Assembly: GCF_001429545.1 (NCBI RefSeq)
Contig: NZ_LMSP01000047.1
Location: forward strand, 1,829-65,828
Source of the DNA: Paenibacillus sp. Soil787
GTDB lineage: Bacteria > Bacillota > Bacilli > Paenibacillales > NBRC-103111
DNA length: 64,000 bases
Direction: 5' to 3'
This document shows, in pieces, positions 55,574 through 64,000 of the stretch (positions are counted from its first letter, which is position 1; every line of letters begins with the position of its first letter). A program made the position numbers and the translations under genes. The notes below the pieces were generated by a model. The model saw nothing but the letters and a program-made list of their open reading frames with translations, did not search any database and was not told the DNA's origin.

Positions 55574-55614
55574 GATAAACGCTCCCGTCCTGTGAGGACG
55601 GCGTAGCCGTTTAT
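55574..55614 (+). repeat. Dispersed intergenic palindromic repeat (copy C)
   Basis: GATAAACGCTCCCGTCCTGT then GAGGACGGCGTAGCCGTTTAT is the clearest palindromic copy: AAACG....CGTCC pairs with GGACG....CGTTT. It lies in the gap between the YcaO and SagB-like genes, just before the SagB ribosome site. Confidence 0.7.
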
Positions 55615-55635
55615 TTTGTATCAGGAGGGAGAAGC

Positions 55636-57216
55636 ATGAGTCTGGAGGCATTTCTGCACAATCTGCATTATGACATTGACAAGACCAAACCACCGGACTC
55701 GGTGGTGGATTGGGAAGACGGACCGCTTGCGTATAAGCTCTACCGCGGTTTGCCGGTGGTTCCGTTATCTCCGGAAGTGCCGCTGACGCTCGTAGGCGGT
55801 GAAGCGCCGGTGAAACCCGACCTTCGTCGAATGGGTCATTTTCTCTGGTACATCTTCGGTCTCACTCAATTGTCACAGTCCGTTCCTGCTCCGAATTCCA
55901 TGGTACAAAACATCGGTCTGATGCAGTTGTACCGGCGGTTTGTTCCCTCTGGGGGAGCGTTATATCCGAATGAATTATACGTGTATCTGAAGCTAGAGGA
56001 TTTGCCAGCTGGGGTCTATCATTATGATGTGGCGCACCACCGTTTGGTGTTGCTGCGCGAAGGCAACTTCGATTCCTATTTAGCTCGGGTTCTTGGCAAT
56101 CGCTGTGACGTGTCGACTTGCTTTGGTGCTGTCTTTGTATCGACTATGTTTTGGAAAAACTTCTTTAAATACAATAACTTTTCCTACCGCCTGCAAGGAC
56201 TGGATGCGGGTGCGTTGATCGGGCAGCTCTTGGAAGTGGCGAAACGGTTCGGCTTTGCGTCGGGCGTATATTTCCAGTTCCTTGATCGGGCGGTGAATCA
56301 TCTTCTCGGATTATCGGAACAAGAGGAGAGTGTATATGCGGTGATTCCGCTGTCGGTGGAGCCTGCGCCCCCTTGCTTTGCCAATAGAAATGAGGGAGAG
56401 GGGGGAAGCACCGCCACCGAATTATGCCGGGAGTTGAGGGCGGTTCAGCATGATCACTACGTCCGGTCTCGGAGGGTCAAGGAGTATCCGATGCTAATCA
56501 AGATGAATGAAGCATCCCTATTGGAATCGTATCGGCCGCTGCGGCGAATTGGGGAAGAGAAGATCGTTTACTGCGAGGATCAAGTGGTGGTTCTGCCCCG
56601 CGTGAAGCGGTTATTGTATGATTTAGCGTCAGTAAGCCGAGAGCGCTTTTCGCCGGACGGTGATTTTGTTATGGGCAAGGTAAGCCAAGAGCAGCTGGCC
56701 TTGCTGCTGCAGGAGGCAACGGCCTCCTTCAGGTATCGTAATGATTTGGATGGAGTACAGGAGAACCCCGTTTCACGTGTCTCACTATATGGCTGCTTCT
56801 ATAACGTTGATGGCATTCCGGACGGCGCATATCAGTATGACAGCGCTGCTCATACGCTACGGCGGGTACGTCATGGAAATCATCGGCTCAGGCTGCAGCA
56901 GGGAATGCCTTCCGACAACGTGAACCTCTTCCAAGTTCCGCTATGCTTTCATGTGGCAGGGGACAAGGATCATCTCACGGCCGCCCTGGGGCTTAGGGGA
57001 TACCGCATTCAGCAGATGGAAGCGGGGATGCTGGTGCAGCGTTTACTGTTGGCGGCATCTGCACTCGGGATAGGGGGGCATCCGCTCCTCGGATTTGATG
57101 CCAAATTGTGTAATGAGATCTACAAGATGACTTCGCAAGGAGTAACCAGCCTGATCCAAATCCCGGTTGGACCTTATCGTCCTTGTCCCCGATTGGGAGG
57201 AGGATTGCACGGCTAG
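55636..57216 (+). CDS. SagB-type azoline dehydrogenase with two nitroreductase-like domains
   Basis: The 526-residue FMN protein oxidises azolines to azoles. Two SagB/nitroreductase-like halves are visible: the first has VPSGGALYPNELYVYLKLE and LPAGVYHYDVAHHRLVLL (about 95-245), the second VSRVSLYGCFYNVDGIPDGA then YQYDSAAHTLRRV (about 370-515). Catalytic residues cannot be assigned by eye. It has a GGAGGG ribosome site and is followed by a terminator, closing the TOMM cluster. Confidence 0.9.
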   Translation: MSLEAFLHNLHYDIDKTKPPDSVVDWEDGPLAYKLYRGLPVVPLSPEVPLTLVGGEAPVKPDLRRMGHFLWYIFGLTQLSQSVPAPNSMVQNIGLMQLYRRFVPSGGALYPNELYVYLKLEDLPAGVYHYDVAHHRLVLLREGNFDSYLARVLGNRCDVSTCFGAVFVSTMFWKNFFKYNNFSYRLQGLDAGALIGQLLEVAKRFGFASGVYFQFLDRAVNHLLGLSEQEESVYAVIPLSVEPAPPCFANRNEGEGGSTATELCRELRAVQHDHYVRSRRVKEYPMLIKMNEASLLESYRPLRRIGEEKIVYCEDQVVVLPRVKRLLYDLASVSRERFSPDGDFVMGKVSQEQLALLLQEATASFRYRNDLDGVQENPVSRVSLYGCFYNVDGIPDGAYQYDSAAHTLRRVRHGNHRLRLQQGMPSDNVNLFQVPLCFHVAGDKDHLTAALGLRGYRIQQMEAGMLVQRLLLAASALGIGGHPLLGFDAKLCNEIYKMTSQGVTSLIQIPVGPYRPCPRLGGGLHG

Positions 57217-57251
57217 AACAGGCATGAGTGAAAGCTCTTATAAACCAAAAA

Positions 57252-57285
57252 AGGACCGTCAGGATGAACTTTCCTGACGGTTTTG
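57252..57285 (+). terminator. Terminator of the TOMM cluster
   Basis: CCGTCAGGA and TCCTGACGG pair perfectly around a seven-base loop, followed by TTTTG, and A-rich sequence precedes it. Confidence 0.9.
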
Positions 57286-57381
57286 CGCTTCTTTGGGTAC
57301 GAAAACTTGGAGGATATATTGTACACTTTTCTTTGTGATATAATTATTCTAGTTGTTGAGCATATAAATAGGAGAGACTAT

Positions 57382-58023
57382 ATGGAACTGTACACATCAT
57401 TTTTATTGCTGAGCCTAACTTCATTCTTCACACTCATTAATCCGCTTGCCATTATGCCAATCTTTATGTCGATGACGGCCGACCTTGAATCCCAGAAGAA
57501 AGTCCGTACTGCTCGTAAAGCAGTAGTTGTTTCATTTTTTACATTGCTCATTTTTTCAACAACTGGCGAATGGGTATTTCACTTCTTCAACATTTCAATT
57601 AACAGTTTAAAGATTGTCGGTGGGGTTATTTTCATTTTAATGGGACAGGACATGCTTCAGGCACGACTTGTTCGTACAAAGGTTGATAAAGCGGATGTCG
57701 ATGCCTATGTAAATGATATTTCCATTACACCACTGGCTATTCCCATGATTTGTGGTCCTGGTGCAATTACGAATGGAATTGTTCTTATGGAATCTACGAC
57801 AAATTTTATGGAAAAGATTGTATTAATCGTTGTAATTGCGTTTGTACTTATGCTTACATACATTGTCCTTGTTAACTCAGCTAAAATTTATCGATGGATT
57901 GGCCCAACAGGTAATAATGTGCTAATGCGTTTAATGGGTCTAATTGTTATGGTGATTGCCATTGAGTTTATGGTAAGTGGAATTACCCCGATTATCCGGC
58001 AAATTCTGAAAATTTCGCCCTAA
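57382..58023 (+). CDS. MarC/YhgN family membrane protein
   Basis: The 213-residue protein has six membrane segments and the MarC signature FFTLINPLAIMPIF near the start and PLAIPMICGPGAI in the middle. The family is widespread; an early claim of multidrug resistance was not upheld and its transport substrate is unknown. An ATG at 57382 with a TAGGAGA site is preferred over the longer open frame. It follows the TOMM cluster but has its own upstream -10-like TATAAT, so a link to export is only a possibility. Confidence 0.88.
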   Translation: MELYTSFLLLSLTSFFTLINPLAIMPIFMSMTADLESQKKVRTARKAVVVSFFTLLIFSTTGEWVFHFFNISINSLKIVGGVIFILMGQDMLQARLVRTKVDKADVDAYVNDISITPLAIPMICGPGAITNGIVLMESTTNFMEKIVLIVVIAFVLMLTYIVLVNSAKIYRWIGPTGNNVLMRLMGLIVMVIAIEFMVSGITPIIRQILKISP

Positions 58024-58111
58024 AGTCACTGAAAAAATCATTCTCTTTTAAGTCATTGAAACGTAGAAAAGCCCTTTTGAAGAATAGGTCATTCCAAAGG
58101 CAGGGATCAGC

Positions 58112-58381
58112 ATGTATTGGTTATTTTTAATAATAATATTGATAATCGTTCTAATTTTTTTGTTCCTGTTTGCACGCAAGACTAGAGATAAACTGGAGAC
58201 AAGAAAAGTAATTCAATTATCACTTAAACAAAAAAAGAATTCGGTGAATAAACAAACGTGTAGTTTTTGTCGCAAAAAAGCAAAACGGCTTTATTTTTAT
58301 TCATCAGAAAGCGGTCAGGTACTAGGCGTATGTGATCAATGTAAGCCACAAGCGGAGCGACGAGCTTTAATGAGAATATAA
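58112..58381 (+). CDS. Small membrane protein with a CxxC-CxxC zinc ribbon
   Basis: The 89-residue protein has one N-terminal membrane helix (YWLFLIIILIIVLIFLFLF), a basic stretch and a C-terminal zinc-ribbon-like segment with CSFC and CDQC. Topology with the ribbon in the cytoplasm is likely from the positive residues. No family name is recognised. Confidence 0.7.
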   Translation: MYWLFLIIILIIVLIFLFLFARKTRDKLETRKVIQLSLKQKKNSVNKQTCSFCRKKAKRLYFYSSESGQVLGVCDQCKPQAERRALMRI

Positions 58382-58397
58382 TCAATTAAATTTAAAG

Positions 58398-58437
58398 AAC
58401 GGGTCGGGAGAGCTTTTTCCTGGCCTGTTCGTTTTGT
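58398..58437 (+). terminator. Hairpin after the zinc-ribbon gene
   Basis: GAACGGGTC and GGCCTGTTC pair with G-U pairs, followed by GTTTTGT. Confidence 0.6.
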
Positions 58438-58447
58438 GTTGAATAAA

Positions 58448-58488
58448 GAAAATGACTGGACAAGTATAAACTTATCCAGCCATTTGTT
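58448..58488 (-). terminator. Terminator of the DUF3231 gene
   Basis: CTGGA.AAGT and ACTT.TCCAG pair, with T-rich sequence on the minus-strand side. Confidence 0.7.
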
Positions 58489-58509
58489 GTATACCGACAC
58501 CATTAAATT

Positions 58510-59064
58510 TTAAGTTGATGTTTTTGGGGAGCCAGGTGGAATGAAGAACGGCGGTAATTTAATCCACCCGCGTTTCATCATTAATTGTTTTAATTTCCCC
58601 CCCAACATCACTTTTTCAGCTTGGAATTGAAGAAATATTAAACCGAAATCGGTCCGGATCGATTCTGCATTGGCACCTGCGGCACGGAGAATCAAACTAA
58701 CGATTTTAAAGGATAATTCGTTGGCAAGCACTTCATCCGTCATTTTAACACCAAGCGGAATACTGTTAGGATCTGATTGCGGCATATCTTCATGAGCAGG
58801 CGGTAAAGTTATTCCTTCCTCGAGCATGAAATCATAGAGACGTTCCCGTTGACTAAGGTTGAGTTCCAAATCTTCCTTGAGCACTGCTCTTAGATCTTCA
58901 TCATTGGTGGTGTTTATACCCGCTTGAACAGTTACTTTGGCTACTTCAAGACCTGCTAAGTAAATCCAACAAGCCATCACCTCACCTACATGAAGAGGGT
59001 GGTGTTTTTCTTCATCTGTCAAAGACTTAATTGTAGTAATTGCTGCTTCCAAAATACCAACCAT
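58510..59064 (-). CDS. DUF3231 family protein
   Basis: The 184-residue all-helical protein (HPLHVGEVMACWIYLAGLEV, ERLYDFMLEEGITLP) matches DUF3231, a ferritin-like family abundant in spore-forming Bacillales. Its function is not established; several members are expressed in sporulation. A GGGAGGG-type ribosome site precedes the ATG. It is transcribed against its neighbours. Confidence 0.85.
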   Translation of the reverse strand: MVGILEAAITTIKSLTDEEKHHPLHVGEVMACWIYLAGLEVAKVTVQAGINTTNDEDLRAVLKEDLELNLSQRERLYDFMLEEGITLPPAHEDMPQSDPNSIPLGVKMTDEVLANELSFKIVSLILRAAGANAESIRTDFGLIFLQFQAEKVMLGGKLKQLMMKRGWIKLPPFFIPPGSPKTST

Positions 59065-59351
59065 TTGGAGCCCTCCCGAAATTGTTATTTATTTGCATAT
59101 TGTTTACTTGGTAGTCTTTTTTATTCATACTAAAAGTGCGCCGCTAATCGGAAGGAGAGACAGATGTGCAAACCATTATGATCGTTCGTTATGTCCTGTG
59201 ATATGGAGTTCGCGTGCAAATAAACCGAAGCACAAATGACGGATAATTTTTTTTCCAAATGATGGGCCATGTATGTTACTATAAAGCATTAGAATTTAAG
59301 TTCATGGGTAGCGGATAAAATTTGACCCTTTAAGTAGGTGCGAATCGAAAG

Positions 59352-60665
59352 ATGCAGAATTTAGTCAAAAACGAAAGCTTGCAAATGATCGTAATCGCTA
59401 TAGCTACGGCCACCGGCGCACAATTCAAGATCAATCCCTTTAGCAACGACTATTTTCGCATTGGTCTTGGGGTTAGCATCTTTTTGTTTTTTTTATTGCT
59501 CATGCCGCATCTGCCCTATGTGAAAACAGGTATCCTAACGGGGATTCTTAGCATGATTGTTCAGGCTGGAGATTGGATCACTCACGTTCATTCCTATACG
59601 ATCCTGGAGAGCTTGCAGAATAATGTGGCTGCCGGTTGTTATTATGTCGTATTTGCGTTCGGCATGAGTAGGCTTCGACAAAGATTGAAAGAACTTCACC
59701 CCCTCATCTTAGGTGGATATATCGCGTTAATTGACTTCGCTTCTAATGAAACGGAGTTATTGTTGCGTGGGGTATTCCTCGGTACGAATACCTTTTATTT
59801 TGGAGAATGGTTCCTTATAATGGTCATAGCTGTAGTACGCAGTTATTTTGTAATCGGCCTATACAACAGCATTGTGATTAGTCAGATGCGGTTTCTACAC
59901 GCGGAGCAGGAAAAACGGATGGAGCAGATGCTGAACATCAATTCTGGTTTGTATGGGGAAGCCTTTTATTTGAAAAAAGCCATGGATACCATCGAGGGGA
60001 TTACCGCGGATAGCTATGATCTCTACCGGAAATTAAATGAGGATAATCTCAAAGGCTATAGTCAGCGTACGTTAGGAATTGCCCAACAAATCCATGAAGT
60101 GAAAAAGGATTCCCAACGTATTTTGGCAGGTTTATTGAAATTATTCGATAGTGAAGTTGTTGTTCAAATGAGTCTTTCGGAGATCATGCACTTTGTCGTA
60201 AAGGGAAATCAAGAATATAGTGAAATGCTAAAGAAAAAGATTATCATTGAAAAAGAACTGACATTTAATCAGAACACGACGCACTATGTGCCGTTGTTGA
60301 CGATCATAAATAATTTAGTTGCCAATGCGGTAGAAGCTATAGCGAAGAATGGAACGATACATATTCGGGTCTTTGAAAAAGAAAATGACGTTTATTTTAT
60401 TATTATAGATTCTGGGAAAGGAATTCCTGATCATAAGAAGGAACTTATTTTCGAACCTGGTTATACAACCAAATACAATGAAGATGGGATTGCAGCAACC
60501 GGGATCGGTCTTTCTCATGTGCGCGATATTGTTCTTTCCTTCGGGGGAAGTATCACAGTAGAATCATTAGAGAATGCAAGCGGTACGGAGTTTGTTGTAC
60601 GTCTCCCGTTAACAAGTCTAATTAAAGAGGGTAGAGTCGATGGCACTTTCCATTATGATCGTTGA
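59352..60665 (+). CDS. GlnK-like sensor histidine kinase
   Basis: The 437-residue protein has about five N-terminal membrane segments (residues 1-180) and a cytosolic kinase with HEVKKDSQRI (probable phospho-acceptor His248), NNLVANAVEAIAK, DSGKGIP and GIGLSHVRDIV. It resembles B. subtilis GlnK (YcbA), which with GlnL controls glutamine use. It overlaps the response-regulator gene by 26 bases. Confidence 0.88.
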   Translation: MQNLVKNESLQMIVIAIATATGAQFKINPFSNDYFRIGLGVSIFLFFLLLMPHLPYVKTGILTGILSMIVQAGDWITHVHSYTILESLQNNVAAGCYYVVFAFGMSRLRQRLKELHPLILGGYIALIDFASNETELLLRGVFLGTNTFYFGEWFLIMVIAVVRSYFVIGLYNSIVISQMRFLHAEQEKRMEQMLNINSGLYGEAFYLKKAMDTIEGITADSYDLYRKLNEDNLKGYSQRTLGIAQQIHEVKKDSQRILAGLLKLFDSEVVVQMSLSEIMHFVVKGNQEYSEMLKKKIIIEKELTFNQNTTHYVPLLTIINNLVANAVEAIAKNGTIHIRVFEKENDVYFIIIDSGKGIPDHKKELIFEPGYTTKYNEDGIAATGIGLSHVRDIVLSFGGSITVESLENASGTEFVVRLPLTSLIKEGRVDGTFHYDR

Positions 60666-61533
60666 TGATGATGTCGTTTGTAGAAGTATGCTGCAAGATA
60701 TTATTGATGAATGCGGCATTGGCGAGGTTATGGGGACGGCGGAAGGTGGTGTGGAGGGGGCTCGAATGATCCTGAAATCGAAACCGGATGTCGTGTTGAT
60801 TGATTTATTGATGCCTGATCAGGACGGTATTGAGACAATCACGCAATTAAAAAACAGCGGATATGACGGAAAATTTATTATGATTTCACAAATTGAAAAT
60901 AAGGACATGGTAGGGGAAGCTTATCAAAAAGGAATCGAGTTCTTTATTCATAAGCCGATTAATCGTGTGGAAGTAGAACACGTCTTGAGCAAAGTCAATG
61001 AGCAGTGGAAATATGAGCGGTATGTTTCGGAGATCAAGCAATCGTTAGCTAAATTAGATATCGCTGAACCAACCTCTCCCCGTAAAGAACGAAAAGTTCG
61101 TGATGTGGTGAAGACTATTCTAATGGATTTGGGAATCATCGGTGAGATTGGCAGTAAAGACATTATAGCTTTAATGGAGAATGCCATCGAACATAGAGAG
61201 GCAACGAGTTTCCCTCCTTTAAAAGAATTGTATGAGTCTGTCGCCCACACCTATAAACAAGGCCAGAAAGATATCGAGAAAGAAAGCAAGGCGATTGAAC
61301 AACGTATTCGACGGACGATTATGGCTGCTTTAAATAATATGGCTTCCATTGGTTTAACCGATTATAGTAATCCTAAGTTCGAATATTATGCGCCGCTGTA
61401 CTTTGATTTCCAGGATATTCGGATGAGGATGAAAGTCATGGACGAAGATCTGCAACCCGATAAAGGAAAAGTGAACATCAAGAAGTTTTTACAAGTATTT
61501 TATATGGAAACGCTAGAAAAATTAAATAATTGA
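60640..61533 (+). CDS. GlnL-like response regulator (YcbB family)
   Basis: The 297-residue protein has a receiver domain with Asp55 in VVLIDLLMPD and Lys in FFIHKPIN, and a C-terminal YcbB-type DNA-binding domain (KVRDVVKTILMDLGIIGEIG). In B. subtilis GlnL activates glutaminase and glutamine transport genes. The ABC transporter that follows is its likely target. A strong terminator follows. Confidence 0.9.
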   Translation: MALSIMIVDDDVVCRSMLQDIIDECGIGEVMGTAEGGVEGARMILKSKPDVVLIDLLMPDQDGIETITQLKNSGYDGKFIMISQIENKDMVGEAYQKGIEFFIHKPINRVEVEHVLSKVNEQWKYERYVSEIKQSLAKLDIAEPTSPRKERKVRDVVKTILMDLGIIGEIGSKDIIALMENAIEHREATSFPPLKELYESVAHTYKQGQKDIEKESKAIEQRIRRTIMAALNNMASIGLTDYSNPKFEYYAPLYFDFQDIRMRMKVMDEDLQPDKGKVNIKKFLQVFYMETLEKLNN

Positions 61534-61598
61534 GCAAGGAATTCATCCTCTCAAGTCTGGAGATAGTAAGGACTAGAGGTTTGGATTCCTTTTTTTTA
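61534..61598 (+). terminator. Rho-independent terminator after the GlnL-like gene
   Basis: AAGGAATTCATCC pairs with GGATTCCTT in a long imperfect stem, followed by eight T residues. The remaining 225 bases up to the binding-protein gene show no feature I can name. Confidence 0.75.
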
Positions 61599-61823
61599 TT
61601 TTTGCTGTGATATATCATCACATGAAAAAGAGACCAATACAAAATGTAATCGGATACAAATTTTTCTAGTGGAATTATATATCAATCATGTAAACTTTAT
61701 TTTCATGCCGTGTAATTATTTTTGTAGGATTCTGTATGTTGCTGTAGAGCAGGAAGTAATATGTAAATATAAAGTGATCCAATCAATCGATCTCAAATTT
61801 AATAGAAGAAAAGGGGTTCTTAC

Positions 61824-62624
61824 ATGAAAAAAGGTTTATCAGTAGTACTTGGAACGGTTATAGCTTTAACACTTAGTGCTTGTGGAAATGGTGCAACTAC
61901 GGATAATAAGTCTACGCAGACTACACAACCAGCACAAACAGCTGCAGCAGTTAAGAAATACACGTTCGGTACAGATGCGACGTATCCCCCTTTCGAGTTT
62001 CAAAAAGATGGCAAGTACATTGGAATAGATATTGATTTAATCAACGCAATTGCCAAAGAAGAGGGATTTGAAGTTGAATTAAAACCAATGAATTTTAAAG
62101 GAATTATACCTGCTATTACAGCAAAACAATTGGATGGCGCTATAGCTGGTATCAGTATTACGGACGAACGTAAACAGGTTGTTAGCCTTTCGGATCCGTA
62201 TTACAAAGCGGGACTTTCGCTTATCGTTCGGGAAGATAATACAACGATTAAAACACCTGAAGACTTAAAGGGAAAAGTTATTGCCATCAAAAAAGGAACA
62301 TCAGGAGCTAAGCTTGCGGATGAATATGGCAAAAAATATGACGCGACAGTTAAGTATTTCGATGATAGTCCTGCCATGTATCAGGAAGTTGCAAACAAAA
62401 ACGCTGATGTAACTTTGGAAGACTTTTCATACAAGATTGCAGTTGATCCTAATTCCAAGCTGAAAATCGTTGGGGATCGTTTGAACGGCGATAACTATGG
62501 CATCGCGGTCAGTAAAGATAATGAAGAATTGATGAAAAAAATCAATGATGGAATCAAGAAGCTGAAAGATAATGGAAAATATGATGAAATTATCAGCACT
62601 TATATGGGGAAATCCACTAAATAG
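61824..62624 (+). CDS. Amino-acid ABC transporter substrate-binding lipoprotein, glutamine type
   Basis: The 266-residue protein has a lipobox LSAC (Cys20), a linker rich in Thr/Gln/Ala, and a type II periplasmic-binding fold with TYPPFEFQKDGKYIGIDIDL and IAGISITDERKQVVSLSDPY. Ligands of this subfamily are glutamine, glutamate or other polar amino acids. It is followed by permease and ATPase genes after an intercistronic hairpin. Confidence 0.9.
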   Translation: MKKGLSVVLGTVIALTLSACGNGATTDNKSTQTTQPAQTAAAVKKYTFGTDATYPPFEFQKDGKYIGIDIDLINAIAKEEGFEVELKPMNFKGIIPAITAKQLDGAIAGISITDERKQVVSLSDPYYKAGLSLIVREDNTTIKTPEDLKGKVIAIKKGTSGAKLADEYGKKYDATVKYFDDSPAMYQEVANKNADVTLEDFSYKIAVDPNSKLKIVGDRLNGDNYGIAVSKDNEELMKKINDGIKKLKDNGKYDEIISTYMGKSTK

Positions 62625-62633
62625 ATAATACAA

Positions 62634-62684
62634 GCGCTAACCTTTTGTCACCCAATGTTCGATGGGCCTCAGAAGGTTAGCGTC
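62634..62684 (+). other. Intercistronic hairpin between binding protein and permease genes
   Basis: GCTAACCTT and AAGGTTAGC pair, with an inner CCA/TGG stem. No T-run follows. It probably stabilises the upstream message so that the binding protein is made in excess. Confidence 0.7.
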
Positions 62685-62721
62685 ATTATGAATTCCATTA
62701 AAAAGGAAGGGTTGGGATCCG

Positions 62722-63378
62722 GTGACTTCCTCGTTGCAGGTTATTTTAGATGCATTACCCATGTTAATGAAAGGCGCTCTAATCACCTTTAAAATTGTTA
62801 TCATCTCTTTGCCGATCGCTTTTCTTGTAGGTTTAATTACGGGTTTGATGAATGTTTCTTCCAGTAAACTTCTTCGGGTTATTGCATCTTCTTATGTTGA
62901 TATCATTCGCGGAACACCGCTGTTAGTTCAGGTCTTCTTTGAGTATTTTGGTATACCCGCTTTCTTAGATATTCGGATACCGGCAGAAACCGCAGGTATT
63001 ATTGCCATCAGTTTGAATGCTGGTGCGTATATAGCGGAGATTTTCCGTGGGGGTATTAACTCTATTAACAGAGGACAAATGGAAGCCGCGCGCTCATTGG
63101 GATTAAGTAAATGGTTGACAATGCGATTGGTCATTTTACCACAAGCCATTCGCCGGATGATACCTGCTTTCGTCAATCAATTCATTGTAAGTATTAAGGA
63201 TACTTCCCTTTTGTCCGTCATCGGAATTAATGAGTTGACACAAAGCGGGGAGATTATTATCTCTGCCAACTATCGTGCTTTTGAGATATGGGGAGTCGTG
63301 GGTGTCATTTACTTTATTATCATCTATGCTTTATCCCGCTTAGCTCGCGTATTTGAGAGGAGGTATGCTTCCAAATGA
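62722..63378 (+). CDS. Amino-acid ABC transporter permease
   Basis: The 218-residue protein has five membrane segments and the EAA motif [31 protein letters not shown] region typical of polar-amino-acid permeases (HisM/GlnP family). GTG start at 62722 with a GGAAGG site; no better start is seen. It overlaps the ATPase gene by four bases (ATGA). Confidence 0.92.
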   Translation: MTSSLQVILDALPMLMKGALITFKIVIISLPIAFLVGLITGLMNVSSSKLLRVIASSYVDIIRGTPLLVQVFFEYFGIPAFLDIRIPAETAGIIAISLNAGAYIAEIFRGGINSINRGQMEAARSLGLSKWLTMRLVILPQAIRRMIPAFVNQFIVSIKDTSLLSVIGINELTQSGEIIISANYRAFEIWGVVGVIYFIIIYALSRLARVFERRYASK

Positions 63379-64000
63379 TCGTCGTACAAAACTTGAAAAA
63401 GAAATTCGGTACGAACGAAGTGCTGAAAGATATTTCGACTACGATCCAAGAGAAAGAAGTGGTTTGCGTGATTGGACCCTCTGGATCAGGAAAGAGTACA
63501 TTCCTGCGTTGTCTGAATCTTCTTGAGGATGTGACGTCCGGAAAAGTTGTGATTGGCGATGTCGAAGTGACGTCACCTAACACGAATATCGATCATTTAC
63601 GCCAAAACGTAGGCATGGTTTTTCAGCTCTTTAATTTATTTCCTCATCTGACCGTATTGGAAAATATCATGCTGGCCCCGAAGCACATTAAAAAGGCCGA
63701 TAAACAGCAAAATGAACAAAAAGCAATGGAACTGCTGAAAAAAGTCGGCTTGGCTGGGAAGCGGGATGCGTACCCTGATCAGTTGTCTGGTGGACAACAG
63801 CAGCGCGTAGCTATTGCCCGTGCGCTGGCTATGAATCCGCGTGTGATGTTATTCGATGAACCAACTTCAGCTTTAGACCCCGAGATGGTCGGTGAGGTGT
63901 TGCAAGTCATGAAGGATTTGGCCCATGAAGGGATCACCATGATTGTCGTCACGCATGAAATGGGCTTCGCTCGCGAGGTGGCCGATCGTGTCATCTTCAT
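63375..64000 (+). CDS. Amino-acid ABC transporter ATP-binding protein (partial, cut by the window)
   Basis: At least 208 codons are present; the 3' end lies beyond the window. Walker A is GPSGSGKST with Lys40, the Q-loop [17 protein letters not shown], the ABC signature [15 protein letters not shown], Walker [21 protein letters not shown] and the H-loop Thr-His-Glu-Met. It matches GlnQ-type importers and completes the uptake system with the two preceding genes. Confidence 0.95.
   Translation, partial: MIVVQNLKKKFGTNEVLKDISTTIQEKEVVCVIGPSGSGKSTFLRCLNLLEDVTSGKVVIGDVEVTSPNTNIDHLRQNVGMVFQLFNLFPHLTVLENIMLAPKHIKKADKQQNEQKAMELLKKVGLAGKRDAYPDQLSGGQQQRVAIARALAMNPRVMLFDEPTSALDPEMVGEVLQVMKDLAHEGITMIVVTHEMGFAREVADRVIF

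Overview
This is the chromosomal replication-origin neighbourhood of a low-to-medium GC, endospore-forming Bacillales bacterium, most like Paenibacillus or a close relative. The evidence is gene order and sporulation genes. The left arm (minus strand) reads dnaA, dnaN, an S4-domain gene, recF, remB, gyrB, gyrA, HD-GYP. The right arm (plus strand) reads rpmH, rnpA, spoIIIJ-type yidC, jag, mnmE, mnmG, rsmG, noc, soj, spo0J. A yyaC spore-protease homologue lies further right. The origin has two parts: a DnaA-box cluster between dnaA and rpmH, and a Bacillus-type unwinding region between dnaA and dnaN (AT-rich tract, DnaA-trios, DnaA boxes). Two perfect parS sites are present, one before noc and one inside spo0J.

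Layout. 1-10242: origin-proximal genes for topology, replication and repair, on the minus strand. 10243-20020: ribosome, membrane-insertion, tRNA-modification and chromosome-segregation genes. 20164-26783: cysteine desulfurase-like enzyme, small Bacillales families, an MscS channel, tRNA-Ser(CGA), a lipoprotein, a Tat-exported beta-helix protein and small genes. 27016-31849 and on to 32295: rpsF-ssb-rpsR, a cupin, MazG-like, YybS, the c-di-AMP phosphodiesterase GdpP and rplI. 32296-33276: a gene-free stretch packed with three kinds of repeat. 33277-36369: dnaB, then purA preceded by a PurR-like operator and a long, potentially structured leader. 37757-47750: an M23 cell-wall peptidase, the complete walRKHIJ cell-wall signalling operon, htrA, a CxxH/CxxC protein and rlmH.

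47878-57216 is the accessory region. Two divergent units share a 419-bp intergenic stretch. The minus-strand pair makes a ketoacyl synthase III fused to a heme-oxygenase-like diiron oxidase domain, plus an unrecognised partner. The plus-strand unit is a thiazole-forming RiPP (TOMM) cluster of the heterocycloanthracin/sonorensin type: a 93-residue precursor with 17 cysteines, most of them in a Cys-His-Asn tandem, an ocin-ThiF-like leader-binding protein, a fused cyclodehydratase/YcaO enzyme and a SagB-type azoline dehydrogenase. No dedicated exporter or immunity gene is recognisable beside it. From 57382 on come a MarC-family membrane protein, two small genes and a glutamine-type uptake system under a GlnK/GlnL-like two-component pair. 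The last gene runs off the right edge.

At a smaller scale, the intergenic regions carry a dispersed palindromic repeat of about 40 bp (five recognisable copies), a four-copy TTGGA...TCCAA motif before rlmH, a 44-bp tandem repeat before htrA, and a 197-bp element with terminal inverted repeats before dnaB. The best candidates for something new are the TOMM precursor with its neighbouring KAS III-diiron fusion, and the leader upstream of purA.
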